Origin: a virus | DNA length: 36,494 bases | Strand: one strand, 5' to 3' | Virus record (IMG/VR): IMGVR_UViG_3300003322_000770 | Span: 1-36,494 of that record | Shown here: piece after piece, positions 8,423 to 16,365 of the stretch | How the letters are laid out: every line of letters starts with the position of its first letter | How positions within the stretch are numbered: position 1 is the first letter of the stretch | Notes under the pieces: generated by a model | Database searches by the model: none | What the model was told of the DNA's origin: nothing | The model's input: only the letters and a program-made list of their open reading frames with translations | Position numbers and translations under genes: made by a program

Positions 8423-8940
8423 GCGATTGTTTTTTAGCTACAGTTATTTCTTTCGCGAATGGTGAAGGTCAGATCCGTCCTTTAATCATAGAAAACGATG
8501 GAACAGACCACCCAATTGTTTCCGCAAAGTCAGTTTCCGGTGTAACACCTGATCCAGGTGACAAAGTCCTTGTAGTAACTTCCCGTAACAATTTAGATAA
8601 TCAGGCCATAAGTAGATTTTATGACGCATCCGAATCGAACTGTAGAATTGTAGCGATTGTATCTAAAGTAGGGGCGAATTTCGTTCTCACCGGTAACTAT
8701 AGATTTGTCGGTGACATTACTGTCCAAGGGAATATCCAAACAACCGGTAACGTCCAAGCGGCTGGAAATGTCCAAGCATTAGGGGATCTTACAGTAATCG
8801 GATCGGCTACAATTGGAGGAAGCGCTACAGTCGCCGGGGCTTTAACTTGTCCAAGCGCAGTGATCGGTGGTATCCCCTTTTTAACCCATAAACATATTTC
8901 AGCGGCGCCCGGAGTAGCTACAGGGGTACCAATTCCATGA
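8419..8940 (+). CDS. Baseplate central spike (gpV / Mu gp45-like)
   Basis: A 173-residue membrane-piercing spike. An OB-like N-terminal region (residues 1-85) is followed by a run of short, regular beta turns (residues 97-150; GNIQ, GNVQ, GNVQ, GDLT, GSAT, GSAT), which would form the intertwined beta helix of a trimer. Near the end lies H157-K-H159. HxH in this position of P2 gpV and phi92 spikes binds an iron ion at the tip, so three chains would supply six histidines. The ATG overlaps the hub stop. The call is well supported by architecture, length and context. Confidence 0.8.
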   Translation: MSDCFLATVISFANGEGQIRPLIIENDGTDHPIVSAKSVSGVTPDPGDKVLVVTSRNNLDNQAISRFYDASESNCRIVAIVSKVGANFVLTGNYRFVGDITVQGNIQTTGNVQAAGNVQALGDLTVIGSATIGGSATVAGALTCPSAVIGGIPFLTHKHISAAPGVATGVPIP

Positions 8941-9227
8941 TAGAAATAGACGACAACGGAAATTTTGTAGTGGACGATAACGGGCTTCTAAAAACGACCT
9001 CGCGGCCTAACACTCAATCCGCAAAGGCTGAAATGCGGTGTCAACAGGGTAGCTGGTTTTTAGATCCGACTTTTGGGCGAAATCTTTTAGTTTGGACGAT
9101 TTCGCAGTCCCCCAGGGATCGTTCTATGGATCTTTCTCGGATCGCACAAAAATATGTAACAGTTGGATCGGTTGTTTACAATACACAAACGCAAACCTAT
9201 GATATAACGGATTTAAGTAATGATTGA
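8937..9227 (+). CDS. Baseplate wedge protein (gp25 / gpW-like)
   Basis: A 96-residue protein with the compact alpha/beta layout of gp25-like wedge subunits. It has an acidic start (IEIDDNGNFVVDDNG), a central segment with LDPTFGRNLLVWTI, and a helix-strand C-terminus (RIAQKYVTVGSVVYNTQTQT). It is coupled by ATGA to the spike and overlaps the J-like gene by 8 bases. The position between spike and baseplate J agrees with Mu gp46 and P2 gpW. Confidence 0.7.
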   Translation: MIEIDDNGNFVVDDNGLLKTTSRPNTQSAKAEMRCQQGSWFLDPTFGRNLLVWTISQSPRDRSMDLSRIAQKYVTVGSVVYNTQTQTYDITDLSND

Positions 9228-10623
9228 TTCAAACGGAAAATTTATAAAACTCACTTTAGACGATGCAAGAACTATCGTTCTGCAAAAGGCAGTACTCGCC
9301 GGGGTAAGTGTTCCAGCCGGATCGGTTGAGGACCAAATAAAAGAGTGGCTCGCCCAAACTTATGTAGACATCGATACCGATGTATATGCGTCCTATGTGA
9401 AACAATTTAATCCAGTTGGATCAGATATTGATTTGCAAAATCCGGGATTCCCAAGGCTTCCGGCAAGTAAAGCAAATGGTTTTCTTCTTATTAATAACGT
9501 CGGCGGATCTTCCAATCTTACGATTTCTATTGGAACGACTTTTACGGCCCCTAATGGAATCACATATACAAATCCGAATGATGCGCTTTCGGTTTTAATC
9601 GGCGAGACAAAATCTTTATACATAGAGGCGTCGAACGCGGGGCCGGAGGGAAATCTTCCAGCACTTCAAACTTTTTCAGGGCTCGCAAGCGGGGTTACTA
9701 CAAACCCGCAGCCGTTAGTCGGTGGTAGAAATGAAGAGACCGACACAGAGTATTTGGATCGTTTAATCTTTTTACGGACGAACCGGGTTAGCGAACAGAC
9801 ATCGGTCGCAGTGATACAAGATCTTTTACAGTATTACGAAGCTGCAAGGATTTATATAAATAACGATGCTAACGGAGTTTCGACTCCTGTAACTGTTCCG
9901 GCGAATGGGTATAATTTAGTTATTTTATTTCCATCCGGAGTGAATGCGGGACCCGCAGAAATTCAAAAAGCGATCGATATTGTAATAAGTCGTTTAGAAT
10001 TTGCGAATGTAAACGCGGAAGTGAACGCGAACCACCCGGCTATAAGCGGCGTTGTTTATACAGGACCTTTCCCACAATCTTACAGTTTTACAGTTGCACA
10101 AGCCATTCAAGTGACTATAAACGCAGTTTTAAACGTGTCTTTCTCGCCAGGATTATCTCTACCGGAGAAAACAGCGTTATCTCAAACGCTCGCACAAAAC
10201 TTTATACAAAGAGTTATGAATGTTCTTGGTGGCGCAAATGGGACTTTTCAATGCACTTTTGACCCACTCATAGGATCGACAGTAGTTGAAAATTTGAATA
10301 TTGTCGGGTTCCAACCAGATAGCATTTCAATCGCGCCGTATTTATCAATTGAAGATATTCGATCCCTAATAGTCGACGTGAGCGATATATTAAATGGGAC
10401 GAATATATTTTTAAGGGCTGTAAACACTTTAACGGTGGAACTGGATACTTTAGAAGTGGGAGAACCGACAGTAACTTTAAGTGTAAATGCTCCGAGCGGT
10501 GGGACAGTTTCGTCTGTCAATTTTGCTACAGAGAATTTATTTAACGACGACACATCTTGGTACGATAGATACATCTTTTTAGATACTTCTTTGATCACTG
10601 TTACGATAAACGAGGTCACATAA
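9220..10623 (+). CDS. Baseplate J-like protein
   Basis: A 467-residue wedge component. The signature is clear: EASNAGPEGNLPALQT is followed by GGRNEETDTEYLDRLIFLRT (residues about 168-187), the conserved GGxxxETDxEYLxR region of baseplate J proteins (Mu gp47, P2 gpJ, T4 gp6). Downstream strands and helices (GYNLVILFPSG, AIQVTINAVLNVSFSPG) also match the family. The C-terminal 90 residues are beta-rich and may contact the fibre. The family norm is 300-400 residues, so this member has a C-terminal extension. It is followed directly by the next gene with no spacer. Confidence 0.85.
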   Translation: MIDSNGKFIKLTLDDARTIVLQKAVLAGVSVPAGSVEDQIKEWLAQTYVDIDTDVYASYVKQFNPVGSDIDLQNPGFPRLPASKANGFLLINNVGGSSNLTISIGTTFTAPNGITYTNPNDALSVLIGETKSLYIEASNAGPEGNLPALQTFSGLASGVTTNPQPLVGGRNEETDTEYLDRLIFLRTNRVSEQTSVAVIQDLLQYYEAARIYINNDANGVSTPVTVPANGYNLVILFPSGVNAGPAEIQKAIDIVISRLEFANVNAEVNANHPAISGVVYTGPFPQSYSFTVAQAIQVTINAVLNVSFSPGLSLPEKTALSQTLAQNFIQRVMNVLGGANGTFQCTFDPLIGSTVVENLNIVGFQPDSISIAPYLSIEDIRSLIVDVSDILNGTNIFLRAVNTLTVELDTLEVGEPTVTLSVNAPSGGTVSSVNFATENLFNDDTSWYDRYIFLDTSLITVTINEVT

Positions 10624-11703
10624 ATGCCATATACTCGTAGGACATTCAAAGAAACAACCGCTCCAGGATATTTCGATCTTTCGGATTCTGCGAGTGTAGC
10701 CACACAAAAAATAGTGGCTTGGTTTGATGCGGTTACTTCGGATATTGAAACTTTAGGAAATCGTTATGATGAGTTTTTCCGACTATGGATGACTAAAGAT
10801 TATTCATCCGTTACCCCATTTCCGGAAATGTTTCTTTATTATTTGGCGGATAATTACGGCTTTAGTTACGTACGAAATGACCTTAACTTTATTAGGGATT
10901 TATTAAGTTATCTAATTTCTCCGGCGCGTGGCGAGAATTTCTCGGCTTCTCTAAATCAGCTTTTTGACGCAATGGTGGATTTTGGTTGGATCATACCGCC
11001 TTGGGATGTGATCGCAGGACCGAACACTTTTGCAAATTACGCAGAGAGTTTAGTAATTTACAGTACGTCAGTTGGTGCGCCCGCCACACCTTCAAATACT
11101 CCGTACGTAGAGAGAGCGTGGTCGGCTCCGATAGGCTGGACAAAACTTCCTTCAAGTGCTACATATTTATCTTATGGACATTTGAGCGGATCGGATATTG
11201 TTTGGTCCGCTCCAAGAGCTACAAATTTAGCGGTTGTTTATTATAGCGTGAATTTACTTGCAGATCTTCCAGGCGCGCCCGCTCTTGGGAGTATTGGGCT
11301 TGTGAATAATGACGGAACAGGCGACACAAGTTCTGGCTATTATTACGACGGAACGGTTTGGCAAAAATTTACGACTTCGAACGAAAACCAAGGTTTGGTC
11401 GGGACCGATCCGGTAAATGAGAGTTCTGCGGTATTTGCGCCGGATGGGTATGTTTCATCGATTGAACCGCCGCCCGCTTCCGGGCCTTCCGAGGGTTACG
11501 GTGTTTATGCGATTCTTGGGGCCTCTGCTTCACTCTATACGATTAAAATAGTCGTTGAATTAACGCCTTTAGGTGCACAGTATTTAGATGTTATCATTAC
11601 GCTTTTGAAAAGAATTAAACCAGCGGTTTTACCAATTCTACTTGTTTACACCGTTTCGGGTGTGACGAACACGGTTGAGATCCGCGATTTGAACAGTATT
11701 TAA
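10624..11703 (+). CDS. Tail protein I-like (Mu gp48-like), with extra domain
   Basis: A 359-residue protein whose first 125 residues fit the tail protein I family: a helical region with YDEFFRLWMTKDYSSVTPFP and NDLNFIRDLLSYLISPARG. The last 55 residues resume a family-like helix and strand (YLDVIITLLKRIKPAVLPILL). Between them lies a beta-rich insertion (about residues 130-300) that includes a segment resembling short carbohydrate-binding or tail-attachment repeats (GYYYDGTVWQKF). The insertion may carry a fibre or receptor contact. Order after the J gene supports the call. Confidence 0.6.
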   Translation: MPYTRRTFKETTAPGYFDLSDSASVATQKIVAWFDAVTSDIETLGNRYDEFFRLWMTKDYSSVTPFPEMFLYYLADNYGFSYVRNDLNFIRDLLSYLISPARGENFSASLNQLFDAMVDFGWIIPPWDVIAGPNTFANYAESLVIYSTSVGAPATPSNTPYVERAWSAPIGWTKLPSSATYLSYGHLSGSDIVWSAPRATNLAVVYYSVNLLADLPGAPALGSIGLVNNDGTGDTSSGYYYDGTVWQKFTTSNENQGLVGTDPVNESSAVFAPDGYVSSIEPPPASGPSEGYGVYAILGASASLYTIKIVVELTPLGAQYLDVIITLLKRIKPAVLPILLVYTVSGVTNTVEIRDLNSI

Positions 11704-11720
11704 TATTAGAGGAAAATAAA

Positions 11721-12932
11721 ATGACTTTACCTTATCCTATAGACCCAGCGCTCCCAAGTAATCCGAATCCATTTTTCAGGGATAACAATTTTGTTAGGGG
11801 TCCAGAGTTTCGGTCGAATAATCAACAGATTTGGGGGAATTTTAACGGAGTCGAAGCGGATATAGCGGCGGTGCAGACTAATTTAGATGTAATTGCAGGA
11901 TTTAGATCGCGAGAAGTTTCCGGTTTTAGATTTAGTCGAAATGCGGCGAATCCAAATACGCATGTTGATTTTTTAACGGGGGGAAATTGCTGGTCCGATG
12001 ATTTAACGACTTACATTCGAAAAGATATATCGATGACTAAACGAGTGGACCAGGCATTCGCGGAAGGGACAAATAATGGGGCTTATGTGATTTCTTTAAT
12101 TCATACAGCTACTCGCGCGTCCTCTGGTACCGTAAGAACCTTAACTTTTGCCACACCGCATGGAATCGCAGATGCTATATCAATGGATATTTCAGGCCTT
12201 CCATCTGCGTATAATGTAACAAATGTTACTGTAGTTGCTACAGATAGATTTACAATAACTTACACCGGGGTTGGATCTTTAACAGAATCCCAAACAGCGG
12301 ATACCGCGGGGATCGTTCAAGTTAGTACTGCGCCGGGTATAGATTTTACGACTGTTAAAAATTTACACTGGTTCGCAATTTGGGGGCCCACAAAAACTGA
12401 AGATTATTGTTATTCACCTATAAGATATAATCCGGTTCTTCCGCCGGGTTTTACAAAAAAACGTTGGATCGGGAGTTATCGGCCAAATAATACAGTTTTA
12501 GGTTTACCAACGTACGTTGAAACTTTGACAAGAGACTCTACATTAATTTTACGTAACACTTCCATGCAGAATGCTGGAAACCCCCCGGGGCCCACATTAA
12601 ACACTTCTTCTACAGCTTTAAGCGTTGCACCATCGTCTAATGGCATCGCTCCTTTAGGATTCCTTAATGCTTCTGTTAATATGTTAATTGAAGGAGGGAA
12701 CGCATCAGCCATTTTTTTATGGTTCTTAGATTATGACCACGCTGCTCCTGGCACACCAACTAATATATCGAATAATCTTGCATGGGTAGCGAATGGGCGG
12801 AATATGATAATGCACGAAATTTTTTATAATTGGGATGGCAATTTTGTAGTTAGAGCGAGCGGAACAGTCAATTCAGGGGAGTATCAAATGAGAATTGCGA
12901 GAGTTTTAATGGCTCGAAACATATTAGACTAA
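11721..12932 (+). CDS. Tail fibre / receptor-binding protein, putative
   Basis: A 403-residue protein after an AGAGGAAAATAAA leader. Residues 1-60 resemble the baseplate-attachment region of fibres, Pro/Asn-rich with a short coiled segment (VEADIAAVQTNLDVIAGF). The rest is rich in Thr, Ser, Gly and Asn, as in beta-structured fibre shafts and tips. No collagen repeat or chaperone domain is visible. It is the last gene of the + strand tail block and overlaps the convergent metalloprotease gene by 4 bases at the stop codons. Host binding is inferred from position and composition. Confidence 0.6.
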   Translation: MTLPYPIDPALPSNPNPFFRDNNFVRGPEFRSNNQQIWGNFNGVEADIAAVQTNLDVIAGFRSREVSGFRFSRNAANPNTHVDFLTGGNCWSDDLTTYIRKDISMTKRVDQAFAEGTNNGAYVISLIHTATRASSGTVRTLTFATPHGIADAISMDISGLPSAYNVTNVTVVATDRFTITYTGVGSLTESQTADTAGIVQVSTAPGIDFTTVKNLHWFAIWGPTKTEDYCYSPIRYNPVLPPGFTKKRWIGSYRPNNTVLGLPTYVETLTRDSTLILRNTSMQNAGNPPGPTLNTSSTALSVAPSSNGIAPLGFLNASVNMLIEGGNASAIFLWFLDYDHAAPGTPTNISNNLAWVANGRNMIMHEIFYNWDGNFVVRASGTVNSGEYQMRIARVLMARNILD

Positions 12933-13594
12933 TTTAAAAGAACTCCAATTTTAATTGATCCATTTTGATGTGCGGCAAACCCGTTTCGAATTGTAAAAGC
13001 GGGTTTGTTAAGTATTATGTTTTTCTTATAAACAGCATCAATTTGTTTTAATGTATTTTTGGAAATAAGTCTCGCGTTCTGTGGTCCTCGCGGATCATCT
13101 TCTAAAAAGAACATTAGATCGAAAAAATCGGATGAATGCTTTAATCCAATAGCATGACCGATTTCGTGACCTATTAAATTGGGTACATTATTGTCAATTC
13201 TCAAATTTTTCTTCGGAAAAAATATAATGGCTCTTTCTATCTCGCCGAAATCTTTAAACCTGCGGTAACAATACCCTACGCCGATTGTCTTTATAACAAT
13301 ACTACAATTTTTAAATTCTTCCGGAGTTAAAGACTCCGAACAAGGCTCATCCGCAATTATGATTATGTTTTTCATCCGGTGCGTACGGATCGGAGTCGGA
13401 TAAATCTGGATTCCAAGACCCCCAAATTTCGCGACCGCTTCTTGGATTTCTTTTTTATATTTGTAATCCGGATAAAGAAGGTTTAGAAGAAGAATTTCTT
13501 CGTCGGAAATGTCTTCCGTATGAGATGTCTCGATCTCTAAATTCTGGCAGGAAATAAATCCTGCCAGGAAGATAAGAAGGAATAGCCGGGTCAT
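12929..13594 (-). CDS. Lipoprotein zinc metalloprotease of metzincin type
   Basis: A 221-residue protein. The N-terminus (MTRLFLLIFLAGFISC) is a lipoprotein signal peptide with C16 as the lipidated residue; Phe at -3 fits the looser spirochaete lipobox. Residues 143-153 read HEIGHAIGLKH, the full HExxHxxGxxH zinc site of metzincins, with E144 as catalytic base. Seven residues on, D159-L-M161-F is a good Met-turn in matrixin-like spacing (HS...LM). The enzyme would act in the envelope or outside the cell. A GAGGAA site lies before the ATG, and the start overlaps a 31-codon gene as ATGA. A protease is unusual beside a tail fibre. It may be a cargo gene altering the host surface or a release factor; which one is unknown. 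Confidence 0.8.
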   Translation of the reverse strand: MTRLFLLIFLAGFISCQNLEIETSHTEDISDEEILLLNLLYPDYKYKKEIQEAVAKFGGLGIQIYPTPIRTHRMKNIIIIADEPCSESLTPEEFKNCSIVIKTIGVGYCYRRFKDFGEIERAIIFFPKKNLRIDNNVPNLIGHEIGHAIGLKHSSDFFDLMFFLEDDPRGPQNARLISKNTLKQIDAVYKKNIILNKPAFTIRNGFAAHQNGSIKIGVLLN

Positions 13595-13686
13595 GCGAAT
13601 TCCTCGTCGTAAGTTTCGGCGGTTTTTAAAAAGTCTTTCGCGTCGCTTACATTAGAAAAACCGTATTCGATCGTAAATTCTGGCAT
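13591..13686 (-). CDS. Small hypothetical protein, 31 residues
   Basis: This short frame begins with ATG 13686 behind a strong AGAGGGGG site and ends in TGA overlapping the ATG of the metalloprotease gene. The peptide is acidic (MPEFTIEYGF, ending TAETYDEEFA). The strong site, the tight overlap and the absence of any other frame in this gap support translation. It may serve mainly to couple translation of the downstream gene. Confidence 0.55.
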   Translation of the reverse strand: MPEFTIEYGFSNVSDAKDFLKTAETYDEEFA

Positions 13687-13695
13687 AGCCCCCTC

Positions 13696-13893
13696 TCATT
13701 TACCTGGCGTAACATGCGTCGATAGAATGTACGGAGTTTTTGGGACGATCGCTTCATGGATTTCGAACTTGAAAAACTTGCGAGATCCGACCCATCTTGT
13801 AATCATCGTAGAAGCTTTTTCTTTTGTCGGCGCCCAGACATACGCTTCAAGAAATCTATCTTCTCCGTCGCTTGTAATTTTCCAGAGTTTCAT
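13696..13893 (-). CDS. Hypothetical protein, 65 residues
   Basis: A small basic alpha/beta protein (MKLWKITSDGEDRFLEAYVWA) in the leftward small-gene cluster. No motif is recognised. Its start overlaps the upstream gene's stop as ATGA, and a 9-base spacer separates it from the 31-residue gene. The opening, with a strand, an Asp/Gly turn and a region containing VWAPTKEKA, resembles small phage proteins of unknown role. Confidence 0.6.
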   Translation of the reverse strand: MKLWKITSDGEDRFLEAYVWAPTKEKASTMITRWVGSRKFFKFEIHEAIVPKTPYILSTHVTPGK

Positions 13894-14108
13894 TGACGGA
13901 TACCTTCCCTGTAATAAAAATCTTCTTTCAGCGTTTCTGCGATACCTTGGGCGAGTTCTGCTAATTCGTCCCTTGTTAAAAGAACCCCTGTAGAAGACGC
14001 GGATTTACTAATCGATAAAATAAAATCCGGTTTTTCGTCAATAGTTTCGGGTTCAATACATACTGACACGTCACTCTTACTTAATTCTAAAATTCTTTTG
14101 ATTCTCAT
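13890..14108 (-). CDS. Hypothetical protein, 72 residues
   Basis: I place the start at ATG 14108, which has an AAGGAGA site 7 bases upstream and overlaps the previous stop as ATGA; the in-frame TTG at 14129 lacks both. The 72-residue product has a strand-rich N-terminus (RIKRILELSKSDVSVCIEPE) and an acidic C-terminal helix (LTRDELAELAQGIAETLKED). It looks like a small soluble protein, not recognised. Confidence 0.6.
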   Translation of the reverse strand: MRIKRILELSKSDVSVCIEPETIDEKPDFILSISKSASSTGVLLTRDELAELAQGIAETLKEDFYYREGIRQ

Positions 14109-14287
14109 TTTACTTTCTCCTTTTGGCAATCACACCCTATATGCTGTGGAATTGTATAAAACTCTTCTCTTGAAACTTCTTTTCGAAACCCGAACAATTT
14201 TTTATAAGTTATTCGAACACCTCTATGGACAAAATTTGATGAGCAAGGTTTAGAGAAAACTTCCGTTTCAGTTTTAAAAAAGATCAT
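14105..14287 (-). CDS. Hypothetical protein, 60 residues
   Basis: A small basic protein with three cysteines, two of them at the end (IGCDCQKEK). It is flanked by ATGA overlaps on both sides, which is the main evidence that it is a real gene. No family is recognised. The C-x-C near the C-terminus could bind metal only as part of a larger assembly. Confidence 0.55.
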   Translation of the reverse strand: MIFFKTETEVFSKPCSSNFVHRGVRITYKKLFGFRKEVSREEFYTIPQHIGCDCQKEKVK

Positions 14288-14601
14288 TTCACTTTTTCCT
14301 TTTCTTTAATCTTATCTTTCTGATTCAATCTTTCAAATGCTTCTTTTGTTTCTTTATCATCGATCGGCATTAGATTTTTAGTCCGCGTGAAAGAAAATCC
14401 AGTCGGGTCTAAAATATTACTACAAGTGCAAGCCGCTCGCGCTTCTTTAATTAATGATTGAGGTTCTTGTAACGGAAATTCTTCTAATGCGGCAAAATCA
14501 GCGCCACAAGTTGAACAATGTAAAGTATTTACAACCGTCACAATCTGCATAAATTTAGGACCGCCGTTCCGCCAAGGCGGACCAATGTAATACATTTTCA
14601 T
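14284..14601 (-). CDS. Hypothetical Cys-containing protein, 105 residues
   Basis: The protein has C32-x-x-C35 (HCSTCGAD) and C57-x-C59 (ACTCSN), so a four-Cys zinc site is possible. The C-terminal 20 residues are almost all Lys, Glu, Asp and Gln, and likely helical. Starts and stops overlap both neighbours as ATGA. The function is not known; a small zinc-ribbon protein is the best description. Confidence 0.6.
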   Translation of the reverse strand: MKMYYIGPPWRNGGPKFMQIVTVVNTLHCSTCGADFAALEEFPLQEPQSLIKEARAACTCSNILDPTGFSFTRTKNLMPIDDKETKEAFERLNQKDKIKEKEKVK

Positions 14602-15212
14602 CTTGTTTCTTGTAGCGCTTCAATATATTTTTCTGCTTCTCTAAGTTCCTCTTTTAAGTACGTAATTTCTGGAAGTGTATTATACACTTCTAACATTCGC
14701 AAAGCATGTTTAGCCTGATATTTTGCGTCGTCTAATGCGTTGTGATGAACCCCTTCTCTTTTATCCCATATGATAGGACCTCTAAAAAGATCTTTCAAGG
14801 TTCGATAACATCGATTTTGAGCGTAGGACCAAGGTTTCTTTTGACCGATCCTTTCATAAGCCGATCCTAAAATGATATTATCAAAATCGGCGCCATTCCC
14901 CCACACGCATTCAAGTTTACTTTCTCTGTATTGTCCTGCGTAATTTGAAAAAAGTTCTAAAGCTCCTTGGATACTATACGTTTCTTCCGGAGAATAAATC
15001 TCTTTACGTGCTTCTTCGGACTGTTGTAACCACCAAATAATAGTAGACGGGTCGATTATTCCGCCATAATCAACTGCGCTTTGCAGGTTTATACGAGCGT
15101 AAAACTCTTCTCCAAGACCTTTCCCTTCTTCAAAGAAAACTGCTCCGATGGAAACGATCGCAGCGTTTGACTTTGTTCCCATAGTTTCTAAGTCAATCAT
15201 TAAGTGTTTCAT
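14598..15212 (-). CDS. 3'-5' exoribonuclease, DEDDh type (Rv2179c-like, PF16473)
   Basis: The chosen start is ATG 15212, with an AAGGAAATAAAA leader; a TTG 15 bases upstream is rejected. The 204-residue product has all the DEDDh motifs: Exo I D7-L-E9-T, Exo II with D109 (NGADFDN) and Exo III H157-N-A-L-D-D162. The WWLQQSEEAR segment after Exo I is typical of the Rv2179c-like family (3'-5' exoribonuclease on RNA overhangs). The last 30 residues are a charged helix. In a phage early operon it could trim host or phage RNA or act on single-stranded DNA ends; substrate choice cannot be read from sequence. Confidence 0.8.
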   Translation of the reverse strand: MKHLMIDLETMGTKSNAAIVSIGAVFFEEGKGLGEEFYARINLQSAVDYGGIIDPSTIIWWLQQSEEARKEIYSPEETYSIQGALELFSNYAGQYRESKLECVWGNGADFDNIILGSAYERIGQKKPWSYAQNRCYRTLKDLFRGPIIWDKREGVHHNALDDAKYQAKHALRMLEVYNTLPEITYLKEELREAEKYIEALQETR

Positions 15213-15245
15213 TTTTATTTCCTTCAATTTGTTTTGGTTCTTCTA

Positions 15246-15365
15246 TTACACGGCCTTGGACTTCTTTTTCTGAGCCGGGGTACTTAACCAAATAAGTCTG
15301 GCTGCGTTTAATCGGACACGATCGCTTATGCCGCTATCCGCAAAATGTTTTAAATCTTTATTCAC
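15246..15365 (-). CDS. Small hypothetical protein, 39 residues
   Basis: A short frame in the gap before the exonuclease gene. It begins with GTG 15365, two bases after the upstream stop, and has a GGGAGGA site with good spacing. The product starts MNKDLKHFADSG and ends in a Lys-rich tail (AQKKKSKAV). No family is recognised; the strong ribosome binding site supports expression. Confidence 0.5.
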   Translation of the reverse strand: MNKDLKHFADSGISDRVRLNAARLIWLSTPAQKKKSKAV

Positions 15366-15367
15366 TT

Positions 15368-15751
15368 TTAATCCTCCCACTTCTCTGGGTTTTTCTTTAC
15401 CTCTCGTAAAGCCTGAATAAGAGCTTTAAGCATCGGGTAGCTTTTTTCAAGATCATAAGATTTATGCCAAGGCGATAAAGGGGAGGTAGACCCACAACGC
15501 GTAGAATAGACATGTATCGGACAAGAGTCGCAAGCTATAGAAGACATGTTCATATCTTTAATACAGAGAGCGCAAGTATCGCCATGGCCCATCGATCCAA
15601 AATGATCCGAAGATTTAATAGAAATTTTGTGACGCATGCCCCACCATTTTCGGATAGAATGTTTTAAACATTCTTCCCAAGATTTATCAGCCATTTCCAC
15701 GGCGGGAACAGGATAATATTTTTCTAAGAATTCTTTTTTCGTGAGTTTCAT
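15368..15751 (-). CDS. Cys-rich hypothetical protein, 127 residues
   Basis: A protein with several cysteines, including C60-x-x-C63 (CALC) and C74-x-x-C77 (CDSC), spaced as in a zinc-binding or redox site, and a further Cys at C86. The N-terminus is helical (KKEFLEKYYPVPAVEMADKSWEE). Many phages carry similar Trp/Cys proteins of unknown function. ATGA overlap with the upstream gene. Confidence 0.6.
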   Translation of the reverse strand: MKLTKKEFLEKYYPVPAVEMADKSWEECLKHSIRKWWGMRHKISIKSSDHFGSMGHGDTCALCIKDMNMSSIACDSCPIHVYSTRCGSTSPLSPWHKSYDLEKSYPMLKALIQALREVKKNPEKWED

Positions 15752-16008
15752 AAGTTTTCTACTTCGTATCCTATATTTCGATCGATATGTTTTATTTTAA
15801 TTCCTTCTTCTTTTAAATCACCCAAACCTTCTATGAATTCGTCTTGATCTAAGATTTCAAAACCAAACGCAGCCTGTTCAAATAAATCGTCTTCTATCGC
15901 TCTACTCGTTATAGATTCCCTAAAATTTTTTAAAATTTCTGGAATTTTATTATCCGGAATTTCGATTTCTGTTGCATAAGTTACAGTCGTAATTACTAAT
16001 TTTTTCAT
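15748..16008 (-). CDS. Hypothetical protein, 86 residues
   Basis: An acidic alpha/beta protein (MKKLVITTVTYATEIEIPDN, then charged helices). No motif is recognised. It is coupled to the next gene by ATGA. Its start codon follows the stop of a 50-residue membrane protein directly (TAA then ATG). Confidence 0.6.
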   Translation of the reverse strand: MKKLVITTVTYATEIEIPDNKIPEILKNFRESITSRAIEDDLFEQAAFGFEILDQDEFIEGLGDLKEEGIKIKHIDRNIGYEVENL

Positions 16009-16161
16009 TTACTTACATTCTCCCTTTTTAATTCCGCAAATATTTTCCTTATAGATTTCTCGAATCGGACTTTTAATTGGCCCTGCATTACGTTTTTCAA
16101 GTATAGCTACGAAAAGAAGAGTTATTACGACAAAATAGATAAAAACGAAAATGAGTTTCAT
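16009..16161 (-). CDS. Small membrane protein, 50 residues
   Basis: The frame runs from ATG 16161 to TAA directly before the next gene's ATG. The peptide has one clear transmembrane segment (residues 3-20, LIFVFIYFVVITLLFVAI), followed by a basic/polar tail with two cysteines near the end (ENICGIKKGECK). No good Shine-Dalgarno site is visible. Single-TM phage peptides can inhibit host functions or superinfection, but nothing here shows the role. Confidence 0.55.
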   Translation of the reverse strand: MKLIFVFIYFVVITLLFVAILEKRNAGPIKSPIREIYKENICGIKKGECK

Positions 16162-16167
16162 ATTATT

Positions 16168-16364
16168 CTAATAGTCTACACTTAGAAATACGACAATGCT
16201 ATTTTTATTCGTATTGACTTCTTCAATTTTAATCGGCTCGGTTTGTTTCCAATGAATAAGCTCCAACGCCATTTCTTTCGCTTCTTTCATATTTTTGGCT
16301 AAAAGAACTAATGCGCCGCCTACTGGATATATATAGGCTCGAACTCTACTCTATAAAGTTTCAT
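16168..16364 (-). pseudogene. Small hypothetical gene broken by a 5-bp tandem duplication
   Basis: ATG 16364 opens a frame that ends after 14 codons. Removing one copy of the tandem ACTCT repeat (16343-16352) restores an unbroken 63-codon frame that begins MKLYRVRAYIYPVGGALVLL and ends SIVVFLSVDY before TAG at 16168-16170. The restored protein has a good alpha/beta composition and starts one base after the upstream stop, like its neighbours. As sequenced, the gene would give only MKLYRVEFEPIYIQ. Either the mutation is recent, or it is a sequencing error, or it is a reversible switch. Confidence 0.7.
16343..16352. repeat. 5-bp tandem duplication (ACTCT x2)
   Basis: Two adjoining ACTCT units (16343-16347, 16348-16352) lie in codons 5-8 of the broken gene. 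One unit must be removed to restore the reading frame. Confidence 0.8.
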
Positions 16365-16365
16365 G

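Noticed and set aside
10248-10703. 151-codon - strand frame at the J/I junction
   Set aside because: It spans the boundary of two well-supported + strand genes with no context for a - strand gene.
12929-12932. Terminator between the convergent tail fibre and metzincin genes
   Set aside because: The stops overlap by four bases and no hairpin with a T tract was found on either strand nearby.
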